From: Streptomyces sp. NBC_00078
Lineage (GTDB): Bacteria > Actinomycetota > Actinomycetes > Streptomycetales > Streptomycetaceae
DNA: 64,000 bases
Assembly (NCBI RefSeq): GCF_026343335.1
Contig: NZ_JAPELX010000001.1
Span: 1,674,001 to 1,738,000, forward strand
Direction: 5' to 3'
Shown here: positions 59,472 to 64,000 of the stretch, piece after piece
Position numbering within the stretch: position 1 is the stretch's first letter
Layout of the letters: each line of letters opens with the position of its first letter
The notes under the pieces: model-generated
Told to the model about the DNA's origin: nothing
Database searches by the model: none
Seen by the model: the letters and a program-made list of their open reading frames with translations, nothing else
Made by a program: the position numbers and the translations under genes

Positions 59472-60833
59472 TCACATTCCTGCGATGAGCTTCTCCACCC
59501 GGTCGTCCACGGAACGGAACGGGTCCTTGCACAACACCGTGCGCTGCGCCTGGTCGTTGAGCTTGAGGTGGACCCAGTCGACGGTGAAGTCCCGGCGCTG
59601 TTCCTGGGCCCTGCGGATGAAGTCGCCACGCAGCCGGGCCCTAGTGGTCTGCGGGGGAACGGACTTGCCCTCGAAGATCTTCAAGTCATTGCAGATCCGG
59701 GCTGCTTGACCCCTCTTCTCGAGCAGGTAGTACAGGCCACGACGACGGTGAATGTCGTGGTAGGCGAGGTCTATCTGCGCGACCCTCGGATGCGACATGG
59801 TCATGTTGTGCTTGGCCCGGTACCGCTCGATGAGCTTGTACTTCATGACCCAGTCGATCTCTGTGCCGATCCGGTCGAGGTCCTCGGCCTCGATCGAGTC
59901 CAGCGTGCGGCCCCACAGCTCCAGGACCTGCTCCACGGTGCCGGTGCGGATGCCGCGGCGCTCGCAGAAGTCCACGGCCTTCTCGTAGTACTCGCGCTGC
60001 ACCTCCAGGGCGGAGGCCTCACGTCCGCTGGCCAGGCGCACCTTGCGCCGGCCGGTGATGTCATGGCTGACCTCGCGGATCGCCCGGATCGGGTTCTCCA
60101 GGGTCAGGTCCCGCATCACCGTGCCCGCCTCGATCATGCGCAGCACCAGGTCGGTCGCGCCGACCTTGAGCAGCATGGTCGTCTCGGACATGTTCGAGTC
60201 GCCCACGATGACGTGCAGGCGGCGGTAGCGCTCGGCGTCCGCGTGCGGTTCGTCGCGGGTGTTGATGATCGGCCTGGAGCGGGTCGTCGCCGAGGAGACG
60301 CCCTCCCAGATGTGCTCGGCCCGCTGACTGACGCAGTACACCGCGCCCCGCGGGGTCTGCAGCACCTTGCCGGCGCCACACAGAAGCTGCCTCGTGACGA
60401 GGAACGGAATGAGGATGTCCGCGAGCCGGGAGAACTCCCCGTGACGCGCCACCAGATAGTTCTCGTGGCAGCCGTAGGAGTTGCCGGCCGAGTCGGTGTT
60501 GTTCTTGAAGAGGTAGACGTCGCCCGCGATTCCTTCCTCGTGCAGGCGTCGTTCGGCGTCCACCAGGAGTCCTTCGAGAATGCGCTCGCCTGCTTTGTCG
60601 TGGGTGACCAGTTCGGTCACGTTGTCACATTCGGGTGTCGCGTATTCCGGATGTGAGCCCACGTCGAGATAGAGGCGTGCGCCGTTTCGCAGAAAGACGT
60701 TACTGCTGCGGCCCCATGACACGACACGGCGGAAGAGGTACCGCGCCACCTCGTCGGGAGACAGGCGCCGCTGTCCCCTGAACGTACACGTGACGCCGTA
60801 CTCGTTCTCCAGCCCGAAAATGCGGCGGTCCAT
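59472..60833 (-). CDS. pafA: proteasome accessory factor A, Pup--protein ligase
   Basis: The 453-aa GS-like ligase attaches Pup to lysines of target proteins, marking them for the proteasome. N-terminal [13 protein letters not shown] and the conserved [17 protein letters not shown] (holding the catalytic Asp), [11 protein letters not shown] and [10 protein letters not shown] are diagnostic. The MFS gene ends 9 bp upstream on the same strand, so the two may be cotranscribed. Confidence 0.96.
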   Translation of the reverse strand: MDRRIFGLENEYGVTCTFRGQRRLSPDEVARYLFRRVVSWGRSSNVFLRNGARLYLDVGSHPEYATPECDNVTELVTHDKAGERILEGLLVDAERRLHEEGIAGDVYLFKNNTDSAGNSYGCHENYLVARHGEFSRLADILIPFLVTRQLLCGAGKVLQTPRGAVYCVSQRAEHIWEGVSSATTRSRPIINTRDEPHADAERYRRLHVIVGDSNMSETTMLLKVGATDLVLRMIEAGTVMRDLTLENPIRAIREVSHDITGRRKVRLASGREASALEVQREYYEKAVDFCERRGIRTGTVEQVLELWGRTLDSIEAEDLDRIGTEIDWVMKYKLIERYRAKHNMTMSHPRVAQIDLAYHDIHRRRGLYYLLEKRGQAARICNDLKIFEGKSVPPQTTRARLRGDFIRRAQEQRRDFTVDWVHLKLNDQAQRTVLCKDPFRSVDDRVEKLIAGM

Positions 60834-60842
60834 GAGTGAACA

Positions 60843-62102
60843 TTACGCCCGATCCCCTGAGCTGAAACGGGGTTCGACGGCACGGTTTGGATCATTTTCC
60901 GATGAAGCCGCAACCACCGCACCCCCTGCGGGAGCTGCGAGGACCCGCCCGGTGGCCAGCAGAACCAGCAGGGACACGGCCCCCGCGGCACTCGGCACGG
61001 CGAAGCCCCACACCACGCCGCCCCACTCGACGACCGGGCCCGCCAGGCCCGTTCCCACCGACGAGCCCACCGTGAACGTCGTCACGATCCAGGAGAACGC
61101 CTCGGTGACCGTCCCGCGCGGCGCATGCCGGTCGACGAGGACGAACGCGCAGGCGAGACAGGGCGCGAGGAAGAGACCGGCGACGGCCGCCAGCGCCGTC
61201 ATGACCACCGGACCCGGCGTCAGGACGAGCGGCAGGTAACACACCGCCAGAAGCCCCACGAGCACCCGCAGTCGACGCTCAGGCGTACCACCCCACTGCC
61301 GCGCGCCGTACGCCGTGCCCCCCACGAGCGCCCCCAGACCGATGGCGGACATCAGCCACCCGTACACCGCGTCCCCGCCGTGGTCGTCCGCGTACGCCAC
61401 CGCGGCGACCGCGATGGAGCCGAGCGCGATCCCCACGGCCAGGAACGCGCCGAGCAGGACGAGCAGCCCCGGCGAGCGCAGCGCGCCCAGCCAGTGGGCC
61501 TCACGCGCCGCCGAACGCCACCCGCGCGAGGGCGGCGACACGGCCACCGACAGGGCGCCCAGCACGCCGACGACGTTGATGAGCACCAGCGCTGCCTGCG
61601 CCGACCACAGCGACACGCACAGGGTCACCAGCAACGGGCCGACGGTGAACAGTACTTCCTGGGCCACGGCATCCATCGCGTACGCCGTCTGCACCTGCCC
61701 CTCGCCGCGCAGCACCGAGGACCACAGTGCCCGCAGCCCGCCCTCCAGGGGTGGCGTGAACAGTCCGGAGAGCGCCACGCACGCGTACGCCAGCGCCATC
61801 GGACCGGTGCCCACGAAGGCGAAGGCGGACATGGCGAGCGCCGAGAGCAGCGCGGCAGGCAACTGGACTCGCGGCTGCCCGTGGAGGTCCACGAGCCGGC
61901 CCAGCAGCGGCTGACCCACCGCGTTGGCGACCCCGAACACGGCGGCGAGCCCGCCGGCGAGGCTGTACGTGCCGCCCTCCGCCCGGACGAACAGCACGAT
62001 GGCGATCGCGGCCACGGCGCACGGCAGCCGGCCCACGAGCGTGCCCGCGAGCAGCCGCGCGGCATGCCTGGTCCTGAGGATCTCCACGTATCCCGCAGCC
62101 AT
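60843..62102 (-). CDS. major facilitator superfamily transporter
   Basis: The 419-aa membrane protein has about twelve helices, an MFS start (ILRTRHAARLLAGTLVGRLPCAVAAIAIVLFV) and the loop GQPLLGRLVDLHGQPRV (motif A-like). It is probably an exporter; the substrate is unknown. It is divergent from the LacI-type gene and sits between proteasome genes pafA and prcA. Confidence 0.9.
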   Translation of the reverse strand: MAAGYVEILRTRHAARLLAGTLVGRLPCAVAAIAIVLFVRAEGGTYSLAGGLAAVFGVANAVGQPLLGRLVDLHGQPRVQLPAALLSALAMSAFAFVGTGPMALAYACVALSGLFTPPLEGGLRALWSSVLRGEGQVQTAYAMDAVAQEVLFTVGPLLVTLCVSLWSAQAALVLINVVGVLGALSVAVSPPSRGWRSAAREAHWLGALRSPGLLVLLGAFLAVGIALGSIAVAAVAYADDHGGDAVYGWLMSAIGLGALVGGTAYGARQWGGTPERRLRVLVGLLAVCYLPLVLTPGPVVMTALAAVAGLFLAPCLACAFVLVDRHAPRGTVTEAFSWIVTTFTVGSSVGTGLAGPVVEWGGVVWGFAVPSAAGAVSLLVLLATGRVLAAPAGGAVVAASSENDPNRAVEPRFSSGDRA

Positions 62103-62144
62103 GTCCGCTTCCTCTCGCCCGCAGCGCCCGCATCATCCGCGGAA

Positions 62145-62158
62145 GTTTTACGTATAAC
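62145..62158. promoter_or_regulatory. LacI-type operator candidate
   Basis: GTTTTACGTATAAC: near-perfect palindrome (GTT-x-TAC|GTA-x-AAC) with the central CG step typical of LacI-family operators, in the 117-bp gap between the divergent MFS and lacI genes. Confidence 0.55.
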
Positions 62159-62219
62159 GTCGCCTCTCATACGTACCATGTGCGCTGTTCGCCAGTCCAG
62201 ACGAAGGAGCACTCCGCCG

Positions 62220-63236
62220 GTGGCACCAGGCAACACCCGCCCCACCAGCCGTGACGTCGCCCAGGCCGCCGGCGTCTCCCAGGCCACGGTCTCCCTGGTC
62301 CTCGGCGACAAATGGCGCGGCCGCGTCTCGGAAGCCACCGCGCAGCGCGTCCGCGAAGCCGCACGCGGCCTCGGCTACCGGCCGAACCTCGCCGCCCGCA
62401 ACCTGCGCCTCGGCCGCACCCGCACCGTCCTCCTCGTCGTCCCCGCCCTCACCACGGAGTTCTTCGCCGGCGTCTACACCGGCGCCGCCCGAGTCGCCGC
62501 CGACCACGGCTTCGGCGTGGTCCTCTACCCCTCCCCCGAGGGCATCGGCCCGGCCCGCGACCCCTTCGCCTCCGCCCAGGCCGCCCTGGACGGCGTCATC
62601 GCCTCCTCCATGGCCGCCGACGCCCTCACCGCGATCCGCGGCGACCAACTGCCCCTGGTGATGCTCGACAGCGACCCCGGGGGCAGCCTGGGCGCCGCAA
62701 CGGTGAACCTGGACATCACGGACGGCGTCCGACAGGTCGCCGAACACCTCCTGGGCCTGGGACACCGGCGTTTCCTGCACCTCGCCGCGGACGTGGCGTC
62801 CTGGACCTTCGAGGTACGCGCGCGCGAACTGGCCGCCCGGATCGCCACCGTCCCGGGCACGTCCGTACGCACGACCCGCGCCCCCATCTCCATCGAGGGC
62901 GCCCTCACCGCCGCCGAAGCAGCCCTGTCGGCACCCGGACCGCGACCCACGGCGCTCATCTGCGACGACGACAAGCTGGCGGCCGGCGCCTACAAAGCCG
63001 CCCGCCGCCTCGGCCTGCGCATCCCCGACGACCTCTCCGTCACCGGCCTCGACGACCTGGCCCTCGCCACCGCCCTCGACCCCGAACTGACGACCGTACG
63101 CCTCGACGCCGAACTCTTCGGCGAACAGGGCATGCGGGCACTCCTGGCCGTCCTGGAGAGCCGTACGCCCGACGCGGGTGACATCCCCGTCGAACTGGTC
63201 GTACGAGGCTCCACGGCACCGCCGAACGCGTCCTGA
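62220..63236 (+). CDS. LacI-family transcriptional regulator
   Basis: The 338-aa regulator has an N-terminal LacI HTH (TSRDVAQAAGVSQATVSLVLGDKWRGRVSEATAQRVREAARGLGYRPNLAARNLR) and a periplasmic-binding-protein-like domain (VLLVVPALTTEFFAGVYTGAARVA... to SVTGLDDLALATAL). It probably represses the divergent MFS gene and itself. The GTG at 62220 is preceded by AAGGAG; ATG at 62178 is also in frame. Confidence 0.9.
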   Translation: MAPGNTRPTSRDVAQAAGVSQATVSLVLGDKWRGRVSEATAQRVREAARGLGYRPNLAARNLRLGRTRTVLLVVPALTTEFFAGVYTGAARVAADHGFGVVLYPSPEGIGPARDPFASAQAALDGVIASSMAADALTAIRGDQLPLVMLDSDPGGSLGAATVNLDITDGVRQVAEHLLGLGHRRFLHLAADVASWTFEVRARELAARIATVPGTSVRTTRAPISIEGALTAAEAALSAPGPRPTALICDDDKLAAGAYKAARRLGLRIPDDLSVTGLDDLALATALDPELTTVRLDAELFGEQGMRALLAVLESRTPDAGDIPVELVVRGSTAPPNAS

Positions 63237-63242
63237 ACGCCT

Positions 63243-63272
63243 GTGCCCCGGCCGTAGCGACGGCCGGGGCAC
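63243..63272. terminator. bidirectional terminator between lacI and prcA
   Basis: GTGCCCCGGCCGT and ACGGCCGGGGCAC, a perfect 13-bp stem with loop AGCG, between the convergent lacI and prcA genes. Confidence 0.88.
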
Positions 63273-63298
63273 CCAGGTGAGGACAAGTCAGGGACGGA

Positions 63299-64000
63299 CT
63301 ACTCCTCGTCCGAACCCTCGGAGCCGTTCTCCGCCTCGGCGGCCGATCCGTCGCCCTCCAGCAGCCGGGAGAGCTGACGGCCGACGATCCGCCTGAACTT
63401 GCGCGCCTGCGGACGCGTACGGTCCAGCACCGCGACCTCCAGGCGCTCGGCCGGGATCTCCCGCTCACTGCCGTTCGTGTCGCGAGACAGAGCCTGGACG
63501 GCCAGCCTGAGGGCCTCCGCCAGGGTCATACCGTCCTGGTGACGCTGGTCCAGATAGCTGCTGATCTGCTCGGCATTACCACCCACCGCGACCGAACCGT
63601 GCTCGTCCACGATGGAACCGTCGTGCGGCAGCCGATAGATCTGATCACCCTCGGGCGTCTCACCGACCTCGGCGACGACCAGCTCCACCTCGTACGGCTT
63701 CTCGGCCGCACTGGAGAAGATCGTGCCCAGCGTCTGCGCATAGACGTTGGCGAGACCACGGGCGGTCACATCGTCACGGTCATAGGTGTAACCACGAAGA
63801 TCGGCATACCGCACACCCCCGATCCGCAGGTTCTCGTACTCGTTGTACTTGCCGGCGGCCGCGAAACCGATCCGGTCGTAGATCTCACTGAACTTGTGCA
63901 GCGCACGGGACGGGTTCTCGCCGACGAAGACAATGCCGTCGGCGTACTGCAGCACGACCAGGCTGCGACCACGAGCGATGCCCTTGCGGGCGTACTCCGC
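63299..64000 (-). CDS. prcA: 20S proteasome alpha subunit (start beyond window)
   Basis: The visible 233 residues are the proteasome alpha subunit, lacking only the first residues, which lie right of 64000. [69 protein letters not shown] and [18 protein letters not shown] are typical of actinobacterial PrcA. It forms the gating outer rings of the proteasome. An acidic Glu/Ser/Asp-rich tail ends the protein. prcB and pup are expected upstream, outside the window. Confidence 0.96.
   Translation of the reverse strand, partial: AEYARKGIARGRSLVVLQYADGIVFVGENPSRALHKFSEIYDRIGFAAAGKYNEYENLRIGGVRYADLRGYTYDRDDVTARGLANVYAQTLGTIFSSAAEKPYEVELVVAEVGETPEGDQIYRLPHDGSIVDEHGSVAVGGNAEQISSYLDQRHQDGMTLAEALRLAVQALSRDTNGSEREIPAERLEVAVLDRTRPQARKFRRIVGRQLSRLLEGDGSAAEAENGSEGSDEE

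Noticed and set aside
1-64000. CRISPR arrays, insertion sequences, prophage or integrase genes
   Set aside because: No repeat-spacer pattern, transposase or integrase motif seen; the repeats present are tandem and local.

Overview
The window is high-GC chromosomal DNA with strong third-position GC bias, frequent GTG starts and many GTGA/ATGA stop-start overlaps. This is a Streptomyces core chromosome segment. The gene order from pheST through rplT-rpmI-infC, a glnA4-type cluster and a cvn9-type conservon to helY-tatCA-pafCB-pafA-prcA matches what I remember of the S. coelicolor SCO1594-SCO1643 interval. That match is recollection, not a search. I found no insertion sequences, phage genes, CRISPR arrays, rRNAs or convincing tRNAs.

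Layout. 1-8 kb, minus strand: pheT, pheS, a PAS histidine kinase, a TrmH-type rRNA/tRNA methyltransferase and the rplT-rpmI-infC operon; infC appears to start at ATC behind a long leader carrying a terminator-like hairpin. 8-17 kb: DUF1844, SseB-domain, beta-lactamase-fold, mycosin-like protease, low-complexity membrane protein, PLP amino-acid deaminase/aldolase and DUF2510 genes. 17-22 kb: a glutamine-synthetase-like ligase, aldehyde dehydrogenase and SDR in one coupled operon, divergent from a GntR regulator and a C26 gamma-glutamyl hydrolase; this resembles a gamma-glutamyl-amine (ethanolamine/polyamine) catabolic unit, and a 23-bp element is shared between its two promoter regions. 22-26 kb: LysR/TDT transporter pair, a metal-receptor-fold protein and an XRE-cupin regulator. 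26-34 kb: glycine betaine importer (ATPase plus a permease fused to two binding domains), a 5'-3' exonuclease, an iron-box-preceded siderophore-interacting flavoprotein, and a DrrAB-like ABC exporter with a PadR regulator. 35-38 kb: APC permease, GNAT acetyltransferase, RluA-type pseudouridine synthase.

38-43 kb holds a complete conservon (CvnA kinase-like, CvnB roadblock, CvnC DUF742, CvnD GTPase, cytochrome P450); the P450 lacks the ExxR motif. 43-51 kb holds a TetR repressor divergent from a tightly overlapped four-gene operon: two DUF1989 proteins, a biotin-dependent urea/guanidine carboxylase and allophanate hydrolase. A perfect 22-bp palindrome lies upstream of this operon, and a near-copy lies 9 kb away upstream of the APC permease at 35 kb. 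The permease and carboxylase operon therefore look like one TetR regulon for guanidine (or urea) nitrogen assimilation, with no guanidine riboswitch visible.

51-64 kb is the HelY/Tat/Paf/proteasome neighbourhood: helY, tatC, tatA, two small proteins, pafC, pafB, two FKBP prolyl isomerases, pafA, then an MFS exporter and LacI regulator separating pafA from prcA, which runs off the right edge. Perfect inverted repeats mark most transcription-unit ends.
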